Shown piece after piece: positions 57,161 to 64,000 of a DNA stretch of 64,000 bases (positions within the stretch are counted from its first letter, which is position 1; each line of letters begins with the position of its first letter). Below the pieces are notes generated by a model, which ran no database searches, was not told the DNA's origin, and saw only the letters and a list, made by a program, of their open reading frames with translations. The stretch is from Colwellia sp. GTDB lineage: Bacteria > Pseudomonadota > Gammaproteobacteria > Enterobacterales > Alteromonadaceae. Made by a program: the position numbers and the translations under genes. The stretch is from contig NVWU01000008.1 in NCBI GenBank assembly GCA_002733765.1, positions 150,547 through 214,546 of the forward strand, read 5' to 3'.

Positions 57161-57216
57161 AATAGTTCTTTTCTTATCGAAATCAATAACACCGCATAAA
57201 ACGTTTCTAAACTGGC
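57161..57216 (+). repeat. Diverged 56-bp direct repeat, copy A
   Basis: This matches 58694-58749 without gaps at 46 of 56 positions by eye. The best part is AATCAATAAC..GCATAAA and CGTTTCTAAACT. It lies just past the MFS gene stop. The two copies bracket the MFS gene, its control region and the lysR relic. Confidence 0.55.
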
Positions 57217-57261
57217 AGTCGCTACCAGCAAACTAAATCGATATAAATTTTATTAGCCTCA

Positions 57262-58464
57262 TTAACCAGTACGGATCTTGATTGCTGCCTTGATGTTTTT
57301 CTTTTCCACAGAGCCTTTCTCAATACTTAACAACCCACGTATAAATATAGCGCCAATGACCATAATAGCGGTAGATAGGTATAACCCAAGGTTATAGTTC
57401 CCAAAAGCTTCCGCAAGATATCCGGTACAAACTGGTGCGATGATCTGCGCGGCACCAAAAGCTAAGGTCATTGTCCCCATGAACTTAGCTGGATTGCTTG
57501 GATAAAACTTCCCTGCCATCGTCAACACTAGACTGACACAGGCGATAAAAGTACCACCAAATAATAGAGCACTTACGATAACAACCGGTAAAGAGTCATT
57601 TATTGCAGGGAGAATTATCCCTACCGCCTGCAAGATATATGCGGCTAACAATGCTTTAAGATAACCAACATTTCGCGCGATTCGGTCCCATACTAATGCT
57701 GCTGGGGTAGCGGCTAATCCAATTAATATAAAAGCCAACCCTCCTTGTCCTTTTAGGCCTTCAATACCTTCAACAATATCCACAATAAAGGTAGAGCTCA
57801 CAACATAGCCATAACCGGCACAAAAATAGGCCAACATCATCAACGATGTGAAATTTTTACCTGGAGGGTTATCCTTAACCGTCCTCCCCGCTTGGCCACC
57901 TGCAGAAGGGTGCGGTATCCATAACCATGCAGGAATGGCCACTATTGCAGCCATAACAGCTAAAGCTAGCCACTGTTGCTGCCAATTGGCTGACATAGCC
58001 AACATAGCTTCGACCAATAGCGATGTAACAATAATACTTAGCCCTACACCAGAGAAATGAATACCTAGTTCTGCACGATGATTATTGTTAACCAACCATT
58101 TTAAGATCAAACCAGAGGCAATGATCATACCGCCTGAAGCACAGACTCCGGCAATAAATCGTAAGACCGCCCAAGTAATCATATCGGTAGTTATCACCAT
58201 GGCTGCAGAGGTGATAATACTGAATATAAGATACACTCGGTGCAAGTAGTATTTGTGGTTTAGGTTGTGCAAGCTGGCAGCAAGCAGTACGCCTAACATA
58301 TAGCCCATATAATTGGTGGTAGCCAACCAACCTCCGCCGGATTCAGTTAGGCCCGTACTGTTCTGCATTATCGGTAATAACAGGCTATAGGAGAAACGAG
58401 CCACACCAACAGTCACAATTAAACTACAAATACCTGCAAAATATACACGACTTTTTGTTAGCAT
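57262..58464 (-). CDS. MFS transporter, YbfB/YjiJ family
   Basis: This 400-residue polytopic protein of the major facilitator superfamily has about 12 helices. The opening VYFAGICSLIVTVGVARFSY and LLLPIMQNSTGLTESGGGWL, then NYMGYMLGVLLAA, is the YbfB/YjiJ signature. The ATG at 58464 follows an AAGGTGAT Shine-Dalgarno; an upstream GTG overlaps that site. It is convergent with the ligase. Its promoter region is an inverted copy of the lysR/hydrolase control region, so it should belong to the same regulon and import the island's substrate. Confidence 0.88.
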   Translation of the reverse strand: MLTKSRVYFAGICSLIVTVGVARFSYSLLLPIMQNSTGLTESGGGWLATTNYMGYMLGVLLAASLHNLNHKYYLHRVYLIFSIITSAAMVITTDMITWAVLRFIAGVCASGGMIIASGLILKWLVNNNHRAELGIHFSGVGLSIIVTSLLVEAMLAMSANWQQQWLALAVMAAIVAIPAWLWIPHPSAGGQAGRTVKDNPPGKNFTSLMMLAYFCAGYGYVVSSTFIVDIVEGIEGLKGQGGLAFILIGLAATPAALVWDRIARNVGYLKALLAAYILQAVGIILPAINDSLPVVIVSALLFGGTFIACVSLVLTMAGKFYPSNPAKFMGTMTLAFGAAQIIAPVCTGYLAEAFGNYNLGLYLSTAIMVIGAIFIRGLLSIEKGSVEKKNIKAAIKIRTG

Positions 58465-58500
58465 GATTATCACCTTGTTGGAAAATTGTTAACAATATTA

Positions 58501-58564
58501 CTCTGATCAGTTAATCTTAAAAATTAAATTATTTAGAATTAAAGGTTCTTATTAAGAGAACGGT
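58501..58564. promoter_or_regulatory. LysR operator/promoter region, copy 2 (upstream of MFS gene)
   Basis: This is the inverse of 48693-48756 at 55 of 64 positions without gaps. The dyad TTCTTATTAAGAGAAC is at 58546-58561. Relative to the MFS gene, the element has the same orientation as copy 1 has to the hydrolase operon, placing the LysR binding site distal and the promoter proximal. Confidence 0.75.
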
Positions 58565-58621
58565 ATGAAAATTTTGCTTCTGAAAACTTTTAATATGGTT
58601 GTTGATGGCATGGCATTAGAT
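58565..58621 (+). pseudogene. 5' relic of a second lysR gene
   Basis: Immediately after operator copy 2 the plus strand reads ATG and then MKILLLKTFNMVVDGMALD. The first 14 residues match MEILTLKTFKAVVD of the intact LysR, and the preceding 64 bp match its promoter. Homology stops after about codon 14-19, where a repeat-like sequence (GATACCCGCTCCACTTGAAG) begins. It is a truncated divergent regulator next to the MFS gene. Confidence 0.7.
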
Positions 58622-59011
58622 ACCCGCTCCACTTGAAGATGCATGATTCAGCTGGATTTAAAAACGCCTTTAGGCAAGGCATTGATTGAAGAGAATGGTT
58701 GTTCCCTTGTCAAAATCAATAACATAGCATAAAGCGTTTCTAAACTAGCCCTTTGGGGAAGGCTGAACATAAAGAAATTTAATTGGGTTGGTCGGAAGTT
58801 ACATTAATACCGAACGAGCAACATATTTATGAAGATGCCAATCTGTCCTCGGCCGGTTACTGCCGTTTTACCCATTTTAGTGCGAGGTGAATTTGTAGGG
58901 GTACTTTCAAAAAACAAAAGTAATGATATGAAAGATATAAAAAATGATGGTTAAACGTCTTATTACATCAGTAAATGAAATAAGAGCTGCGCTTGACAAG
59001 TTAAATGGCTC
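58622..59011. other. Gene-free relic region after the lysR stub
   Basis: These 390 bases hold no intact gene. They start with repeat-like DNA (CACTTGAAGATGCATGATTC), include the direct-repeat copy B (58694-58749) and then only very short frames, for example M-P-I-C-P-R-P-V-T-A-V near 58830 and MVKRLITSVNEIRAALDKLN near 58944-59020. I recognise neither. The pattern suggests several past insertions and deletions. Confidence 0.45.
58694..58749 (+). repeat. Diverged 56-bp direct repeat, copy B
   Basis: This is the partner of 57161-57216 in the same orientation, 46 of 56 positions alike. It lies in the gene-free stretch downstream of the lysR stub. Confidence 0.55.
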
Positions 59012-59158
59012 CTACATGTGAATAAGCAAAGACTGCTGATCTTTCTTGGTCATTTTACTCACCACCAACTTAAACGAATTATCCACCATACGTTCAATTT
59101 CACCTTTGGGGATTGAACCATCTAAAATTACAGTATTCCAAAGTCGCTTATTCATATG
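59012..59158 (-). pseudogene. C-terminal half of a MmcQ/YjbR-family gene
   Basis: The minus-strand frame encodes HMNKRLWNTVILDGSIPKGE then IERMVDNSFKLVVSKMTKKD. This matches the C-terminal half of E. coli YjbR (HLNKAHWSTVYLDGSLPDSQ). The family is about 118 residues; the N-terminal half is absent. Upstream the open frame continues to 59269 as an unrelated hydrophobic, low-complexity sequence. The homology ends at the exact point where repeat X (59160) begins, so an insertion or deletion removed the 5' half. YjbR proteins are small DNA-binding-like folds of unknown role. Confidence 0.7.
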
Positions 59159-59159
59159 C

Positions 59160-59222
59160 GTCAATATACCCACAGTAAAAACGTTGAAGACATATATGAT
59201 TATATACAGGAAATTACTAATA
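59160..59222 (+). repeat. Diverged direct repeat X
   Basis: GTCAATATACCCA then AATTATATACA-like sequence here recurs in the same orientation at 61101-61163 (repeat Y). The match includes GTCAATATACCCA exactly, an A-rich middle (GTAAAAACGTTGAAGA against ATAAAAGCATTAAAGA) and ATTATATACA. It abuts the truncated yjbR gene. The pair brackets the membrane-protein gene at 59455-60657. Confidence 0.5.
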
Positions 59223-59454
59223 TTATATTTTGGATTATTTAAACTGTACTTGATTAATACAAGATACAAACCCCAGAAGTTGGTATTACGATATTTTTAT
59301 AGGTCAAACTAGACTAGCAGTTTTAGCCAGCGGAACTGTTATTTTTGAGAAGAAAATCAGCCCTAAATAAAATTGCCTGTTTAATGGTCTTCTTACTAAG
59401 TTTATTTTATCAATTTATTAACTTAGAGTATCGGGGCTACTTTCATATCTATTT

Positions 59455-60657
59455 TTAAATTGACTCTGTTTTAAAATATTGAGCAATCTTCCAAGTTACG
59501 TAAGTTACTAGAGAACCAACATAAAGAATTGCCAAATAAGGCGCAATATTAGGAAAAATCAAACTAAAAAAAGCTAAAGAAATGGCAATGATAATAAAGT
59601 GAGAGTTCAGCCATTTATAAGGCCACCACTTCATACCATTTAATGCATCACATTCATCTGGAAAATTAAAACTATAATTTTCTTTAGCTTTTTTGGCTGA
59701 ATAACTCAAAATACCTATGGGGACAGCTAATAGTGTAACTAAAATTACAATAATCCCTAACATCAACACTAACACATTAGATAGGTTTATATGTAAAGGG
59801 GTCATCAGAGTTTCTTTGCTTAAACTTTGTAAAAATTCAGAAAGGCTTAGTGCCTCATTTGAAAGGTAGGTATTTTGAAGAATGGTAAGGTATATAATTA
59901 GACAAGCTAACAATCCTAAAAATAACAACAACATTCCAACGTATTCAAAATGCTCAAAGCCTTTTCTAGAGTCATCACTTTTTTTATTAGGAATTATTAC
60001 CCATTTCCCAGTGGGGTTACTATAATTATTGATGAACGTTCCATAAGCTCCAGATACAACTAACATTAATATACCTAATGAAGCACCAAATCCTTGTAAT
60101 GTAAAAGCAATAATATTAAAAATTGTATTTTTATTTTTGGATACAATATTTTCTGATATTAATGAAGCATGAGACCAATCTATTTCTTTCATATTTTCAA
60201 GATCTACATCATAAGTAGGTTTAACAGCTGATGAATAACAATCAAAGTATGAAATAAGGATTACGAAAAGAGCAATAATAGCCCAAAGGTTAAGTGCTTT
60301 TCTTAGCCAATCATTCCAACTAGCATTAATAACTTCAACAGAGTTAATGATTGTTTTTGTAGATGGATCAAAGATCATATTACTTTGAATTAATTTGAAA
60401 TGAGTTTGTTTTATTTCTTTCAAAAGCCAACCAAGAAGAATAGTAAGCAAAGGTAGAAAAATTGTAAAATTAGGCCACCAACTAGGACTTGAAAAATATC
60501 CCACTTCCTTTCCTTCAATACCTAACCCAACTAACTTCAAAGAAGACAACTCCCAGTGATCACTTAATATGAGAACAAAAATTGAAAACACAAACAATGA
60601 AAATGCTAGTTTATACAACATCAAACTATCTATTTTATTTAAAAATGTATTAAGCAT
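59455..60657 (-). CDS. Orphan multi-pass membrane protein of unknown function
   Basis: The 400-residue protein has about eight membrane helices (roughly 15-32, 66-84, 125-142, 188-210, 243-265, 300-325, 355-372, 374-392). One example is FTIFLPLLTILLGWLLKEIK. Between helices 3 and 4 is a polar loop of about 45 residues with VKPTYDVDLENMKEIDWSHA. The C-terminal part has a Trp-rich NGMKWWPYKWLNSHF. No family is recognised. The gene is very AT-rich, stands alone on the minus strand, and is bracketed by repeats X and Y, which suggests recent arrival. Confidence 0.7.
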   Translation of the reverse strand: MLNTFLNKIDSLMLYKLAFSLFVFSIFVLILSDHWELSSLKLVGLGIEGKEVGYFSSPSWWPNFTIFLPLLTILLGWLLKEIKQTHFKLIQSNMIFDPSTKTIINSVEVINASWNDWLRKALNLWAIIALFVILISYFDCYSSAVKPTYDVDLENMKEIDWSHASLISENIVSKNKNTIFNIIAFTLQGFGASLGILMLVVSGAYGTFINNYSNPTGKWVIIPNKKSDDSRKGFEHFEYVGMLLLFLGLLACLIIYLTILQNTYLSNEALSLSEFLQSLSKETLMTPLHINLSNVLVLMLGIIVILVTLLAVPIGILSYSAKKAKENYSFNFPDECDALNGMKWWPYKWLNSHFIIIAISLAFFSLIFPNIAPYLAILYVGSLVTYVTWKIAQYFKTESI

Positions 60658-61061
60658 ATATCCTCTTTTTTCCAGTTAAAATCGGACTAATATATTGAGT
60701 CTTATCGAGAGTAATCTGAGGATGTTCAATATCAATTATCCCTTTGACTAGCGCGGAAGGCTTCTCGATCTATTCTTATATTTAAAATTTGTCAGTGTTC
60801 AAGGTGACGTATTCTACTGAAAGCTGAAAAACTTGAGAGACAAAAAGAAGGTAAGTTAAAACTAAAATCTCATATGCACTATTTACATGTATATTATTAC
60901 AAAGGATCTATCACTGAAGTTATTAAATATATAGTCCACATATCGGCGTTTTTCAAGACAATAAACTTATTAGATAAAGAAAATTCAGCTAAGACTTTAT
61001 ACTCAAAAGTACGTAGAACTCAAACAGAAAAAATAAAACATTCATTTAATATCAATTAGAT

Positions 61062-61096
61062 ATGATTTGTTGGTGTGTACCAACATCTTAAATCAT
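61062..61096. repeat. 35-nt hairpin next to repeat Y
   Basis: ATGATTT(61062-61068)..AAATCAT(61090-61096) and the inner GTTGGT/ACCAAC pair form a two-part stem with loop GTGT. It is 4 bp from repeat Y and may be the end structure of a small mobile element. Confidence 0.5.
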
Positions 61097-61100
61097 AAGT

Positions 61101-61163
61101 GTCAATATACCCAGAATAAAAGCATTAAAGATGCTATGTAATTATATACATAAAATTAATGTG
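61101..61163 (+). repeat. Diverged direct repeat Y
   Basis: This is the partner of repeat X (59160-59222), same orientation. It starts GTCAATATACCCA and includes ATTATATACA. Confidence 0.5.
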
Positions 61164-61414
61164 GTTATTTTATTACGGTAATCTAAAAAAGATAATTGCA
61201 GATATAATTTATTTCATATCATCAAAAATTGAACAATAAATTTACCTTTTAGATAAATGCGGGGAACGGAATGATTCCAAACGTTCAAAATAAAATAAAT
61301 ATATTTACTTCGTATACATTATTAGCTTTTCTTTACTAGTTTAGTCGAACTCGATACAATAAATACATTGTTCATTTTTAACGCACCCTGAACTTTATTT
61401 TCAAGGATGACATA

Positions 61415-62068
61415 ATGTTTTTTCGATTATGGTTTTTAAGTTTAATGGCTATTTCTTCAGTTAATGCTGAAGATTATAAATTGGTAGATTTTTCTGAAGA
61501 ATACAGTGATAACGTTGACGTATCTGGTGGTTTATTGATCGGATATCAGCTCATTGGCTCAACACTTACGAAATCAAAAAAACACATATACCTATCTAAA
61601 CCTGATGATGTCGATAAAGTAGAAATTGTTATTTCAACGATCGATGGTGTCTATTCTGCTTCAATGAAAATAGAGTTTATTAGAGAATCAAATGGCTGGT
61701 TACCAATACACTTTCCTTCCGAACATGCTGAAAAACTTAAAGGCTACGATCAAAGCGAACTAGTCGCTTATGGCTTTACTCGAAAAAAAGATAGAGCTAA
61801 AAAAACATACCTTCAAATTTTCCCTGTATCTTGGGAACTTCCTTCTGCCAACAGTAAACTAAAACCAAAGTTTTTTATCAATAGTGCTAGTAGTATGCCT
61901 AGATATAACATTAAAAGAAAAGATAGCTTTTGTAAGAAGATAAATGCTGAAGTTAAAACAGCTTTTAATTTTTATTGTGATATAAGTGAAGACTTCCCTA
62001 ATGGGAATAATTTAATTTTATTCAATACAGGCTCAGGAAAAAAGAAAAAATATTTGGTCTGGAATTAA
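61415..62068 (+). CDS. Secreted protein of unknown function, operon gene 1
   Basis: The 217-residue product has a signal peptide (MFFRLWFLSLMAISSVNA, cleavage before EDYKL). The mature part is mainly beta-strand-like (GGLLIGYQLIGSTLTKSK, KVEIVISTIDGVYSASMKIE) with two Cys residues near the end (DSFCKKINAEVKTAFNFYCD), probably a disulfide. The end is basic (GSGKKKKYLVW). CAAGGATG lies before the ATG. No family is recognised. Its stop is 6 nt before the next gene, and the third gene overlaps the second, so all three form one operon. Confidence 0.75.
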   Translation: MFFRLWFLSLMAISSVNAEDYKLVDFSEEYSDNVDVSGGLLIGYQLIGSTLTKSKKHIYLSKPDDVDKVEIVISTIDGVYSASMKIEFIRESNGWLPIHFPSEHAEKLKGYDQSELVAYGFTRKKDRAKKTYLQIFPVSWELPSANSKLKPKFFINSASSMPRYNIKRKDSFCKKINAEVKTAFNFYCDISEDFPNGNNLILFNTGSGKKKKYLVWN

Positions 62069-62074
62069 TAACAA

Positions 62075-63025
62075 ATGATTTTTTCACAAATAAAAGATTC
62101 TTTAGAGTTTGACCTAATACCTTATAATATAAGATGGTTAGTTTCCTTATTCTTACTCACTACTTTTTTAATCGTTTTGCTACTATGTATTACTGTTTTT
62201 TCTAAATTTGGTGAGTCAACCAAATACACAACTTCTGCTAAGTCAGAGTTTTTCCAATATAAGCCTCATGATAAAAACTCCTCAAGCATATTAATCAAAA
62301 ATTACCGTACCTCGTTTGATTGTGATGAATATTCACCACAATTAATTAAAGAAACAGCAGTACTAAATATTGCAAAAGGTGCAACCTTATCAATGACTCG
62401 GTTCGGCAATGGTGAGTTAAAAATTGAAATGCTAGGGTTAGATGCCGAACATAGCGCAGGCAATTTAGAAACAGATTATGATGAAACAGAACTCCCCATC
62501 TGTTTCTCTACACTTATAGAGTTAAATGAATTGAATCCCGTTTTTTCTGTCAATATCATTGGCGATATATCTATTGGTTTAGAGCTAACAGACGCAAATG
62601 ATGCGTACTTTCCAATACTATTAGAAGGTGAAGTACTGATTACCGACCTATCACTCATAACCAATTCTGCATATCAGCTCAGTCCTCAAAAAATTAATAA
62701 AGGTGAACATTTATATTTTTCAGAAAATCAAAGCCCTTCAAAAGGTTTAATTAGGGCAGAATATCAATCAAATGCAATTGATGGTGTTATTTTTAGTAAT
62801 GGCGGTGAAGTCTATATCCAGCAATACCGTACCGCGGGAAAGCCAATAGAAACCAGTTTTTTAAACAGAATTTCTGATGATAACGAATCAGTTATCACCT
62901 TTTCTATTCTCATTATATTCATTCAATTTATATCTTTTAGCATTTCATTTTTGCTAAGGCTAAAAATTTTAAAAAATTACACGGAAGAAAATCAAAATGA
63001 AAAGGCTATTGATGAAATCACTTAA
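62075..63025 (+). CDS. Two-pass membrane protein with large extracytoplasmic domain, operon gene 2
   Basis: The 316-residue protein has membrane helices at about 20-43 (IRWLVSLFLLTTFLIVLLLC) and about 273-297 (VITFSILIIFIQFISFSISF). About 225 residues lie between them outside the cytoplasm. This domain is beta-rich, with NIAKGATLSMTRFGNGELKI and VNIIGDISIGLELTDANDAY, and one Cys pair (FDCDEY, LPICFST). The short C-terminus is polar. I do not recognise the family. It overlaps the next gene by 29 nt. The layout suggests an anchor or sensor for the secreted partners. Confidence 0.75.
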   Translation: MIFSQIKDSLEFDLIPYNIRWLVSLFLLTTFLIVLLLCITVFSKFGESTKYTTSAKSEFFQYKPHDKNSSSILIKNYRTSFDCDEYSPQLIKETAVLNIAKGATLSMTRFGNGELKIEMLGLDAEHSAGNLETDYDETELPICFSTLIELNELNPVFSVNIIGDISIGLELTDANDAYFPILLEGEVLITDLSLITNSAYQLSPQKINKGEHLYFSENQSPSKGLIRAEYQSNAIDGVIFSNGGEVYIQQYRTAGKPIETSFLNRISDDNESVITFSILIIFIQFISFSISFLLRLKILKNYTEENQNEKAIDEIT

Positions 63026-64000
63026 CTATTTATGCTTATTATTCGTTTTAAATTCGGCCTTTGCTTCAGATGTAGTGGTTGAAACAGACTTTAATACTGG
63101 TAGAGGGATCCTTAGAAGCGTAGGCCAACAATGTCTAGTTTACACTCCTAAACACGTTGTTGAAAATTCTGACGGCATTTATATTAGCTCCCCACATGTA
63201 AAGGAAGCTAAATCAACTATTTTAACCGAGTATCCGCAAGACTTAGCCATCTTACAACTAGCACCTGAATATCAATCTATGTGTTCAAGTAGCTCTTGGC
63301 GAGATGATGGTAATCGTGTTCGAAGTATTTTAAATGGGGTTAAGGATGCCGTATTAAGCTTTAGAAAAAAAAGCGGCTCATTTACTGAGTACCAATTAAT
63401 AATAAGTAGCAAAGACTTACACACCTATTTCTATGTCGAATTAAAAAGCGCGAATAGACAATTTATGCAAGGAATGAGCGGTAGCATTGTTAAAGTAGGC
63501 GAATATCCTGTTGGCATGTTGATCTCTGTAAAGGATAATATAGGTAAAGTACTTAGATTAGATACAATTGCAAATATCAGTAAAAGCGTTGTAGATTCAT
63601 TTTTATCTGATATTGAAGTTTTAGCTCAAAACTCAAAAGATCTCGGTGCATATAAATCAATTAATAACAACAAAGGAAATACGGCCAAGCCAAAACAAAT
63701 TAATTCTGGAAAATGGATTTTTTCGGGAAATATAACAGAAGGCCAAACCATAACAAAAACTATAATAGCGAAAGGAAATACAGCCTATCGCCTCACAAGT
63801 AAAAAACAGAGTAAATCTGTTCGCGTTGGAATTGACTTTATCTCTCCTTCAGAAAAAGTAATTAAAGATGATGATTTTTATACTGGCAAAGATAATTACA
63901 CCTTCGGTTACGGCGCAACAGATGAAGGTGAATATGAAATAAGGATTACTGGTATTAAAGGTGATATTGGTACGTACCATTTCACCTTAGAAGAGGCTGC
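62997..64000 (+). CDS. Secreted trypsin-fold serine protease with beta-sandwich domain (3' end off window)
   Basis: The first 334 residues are visible and the frame is open to the window end. A signal peptide (MKSLNYLCLLFVLNSAFAS, after a possible second Met at residue 6) comes first. The catalytic residues fit a chymotrypsin fold: His53 in YTPKHVVEN, Asp82 in EYPQDLAILQL and Ser161 in MQGMSGSIVKVGEYPVGMLI. A linker (about 215-240) leads to a C-terminal PPC-like beta domain (GKWIFSGNITEGQTITKTII and GEYEIRITGIKGDIGTYHF). CGGAAG is placed 11 bases before ATG 62997. It is the third gene of the operon and overlaps gene 2 by 29 nt. Its substrate is unknown. Confidence 0.8.
   Translation, partial: MKRLLMKSLNYLCLLFVLNSAFASDVVVETDFNTGRGILRSVGQQCLVYTPKHVVENSDGIYISSPHVKEAKSTILTEYPQDLAILQLAPEYQSMCSSSSWRDDGNRVRSILNGVKDAVLSFRKKSGSFTEYQLIISSKDLHTYFYVELKSANRQFMQGMSGSIVKVGEYPVGMLISVKDNIGKVLRLDTIANISKSVVDSFLSDIEVLAQNSKDLGAYKSINNNKGNTAKPKQINSGKWIFSGNITEGQTITKTIIAKGNTAYRLTSKKQSKSVRVGIDFISPSEKVIKDDDFYTGKDNYTFGYGATDEGEYEIRITGIKGDIGTYHFTLEEA

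Larger units (their letters stand above)
60658..61414. other. Gene-poor AT-rich stretch with a possible relic frame
   Basis: This 757-base stretch separates the orphan membrane gene from the right-edge operon. A plus-strand frame at 60874-61059 (61 codons from ATG, open further upstream to about 60802) encodes ISAFFKTINLLDKENSAKTL and YSKVRRTQTEKIKHSF, without a Shine-Dalgarno or recognised family; it may be a gene fragment. A hairpin (61062-61096) and repeat Y (61101-61163) follow. The promoter of the operon at 61415 should lie between 61170 and 61400. Confidence 0.4.

Noticed and set aside
1..64000. CRISPR arrays, prophage, integron or known defence loci
   Set aside because: No regularly spaced repeats, integrase, capsid, Cas or typical defence genes were found on either strand.

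Overview
The window looks like a chromosomal segment of an AT-rich marine gammaproteobacterium of the order Alteromonadales, most likely Colwelliaceae (Colwellia or a close relative). This is an inference from low GC, protein character and gene order (ndk-rlmN-pilW-rodZ; mrcB-hrpB-...-sfsA-dksA-gluQ-...-pcnB-folK-panB-panC; minCDE; thrLABC). There are no rRNA or tRNA genes, CRISPR arrays or intact insertion sequences.

Layout. 0-4.2 kb (minus strand): rodZ (cut by the window edge), pilW, rlmN and ndk, a conserved housekeeping block. 4.6-10.6 kb (plus): an SLC23-like permease with an acyl-CoA ligase, then a Cache-domain hybrid histidine kinase with an OmpR-type regulator. 10.6-15.1 kb (minus): malic enzyme, iscX, a 46-residue Cys-Pro-Phe-Cys membrane microprotein, and an M3 peptidase lipoprotein. 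15.3-20.4 kb (plus): nnrS, a 2-hydroxyacid dehydrogenase, an Ig-repeat protein lacking a secretion signal, and a broken zinc-ribbon gene. 20.3-34 kb (minus): a PLA2-like secreted protein, an uncharacterised gene coupled to ung, the thr operon with a leader peptide and attenuator, a YgjP-like metalloprotein, yebG with a LexA box, mrcB and hrpB. 34-43 kb (plus): the sfsA-dksA-gluQ-pcnB-folK-panBC block, with pcnB beginning at a non-canonical AUU codon, and with a flavin reductase and an SDR inserted. 42.8-47.5 kb (minus): YkgJ, GFA and SIMPL proteins, minEDC, zapA and a ZapB-like coiled coil.

47.8-58.6 kb is a catabolic island that looks more GC-rich than its surroundings. A LysR regulator stands divergent to an isochorismatase-fold hydrolase, a FadN-like 3-hydroxyacyl-CoA dehydrogenase/enoyl-CoA hydratase, malonyl-CoA decarboxylase, acyl-CoA dehydrogenase and acyl-CoA ligase. 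A convergent MFS transporter follows. Together they read as uptake, CoA activation and beta-oxidation of an unidentified acid or amide that ends in malonyl-CoA and then acetyl-CoA. A 64-bp control region (55 of 64 identical) is present in inverted copies upstream of the hydrolase and of the transporter. The transporter copy still carries the first codons of a second, destroyed lysR gene. One LysR protein therefore probably controls both ends of the island.

58.6-64 kb is very AT-rich accessory DNA. It holds gene relics (a yjbR C-terminal half, a lysR stub), diverged direct repeats, an orphan multi-pass membrane protein, and an undescribed-looking operon at the right edge: a secreted protein, a two-pass membrane protein with a large extracytoplasmic domain, and a secreted trypsin-fold protease with a C-terminal beta-sandwich that runs off the window.
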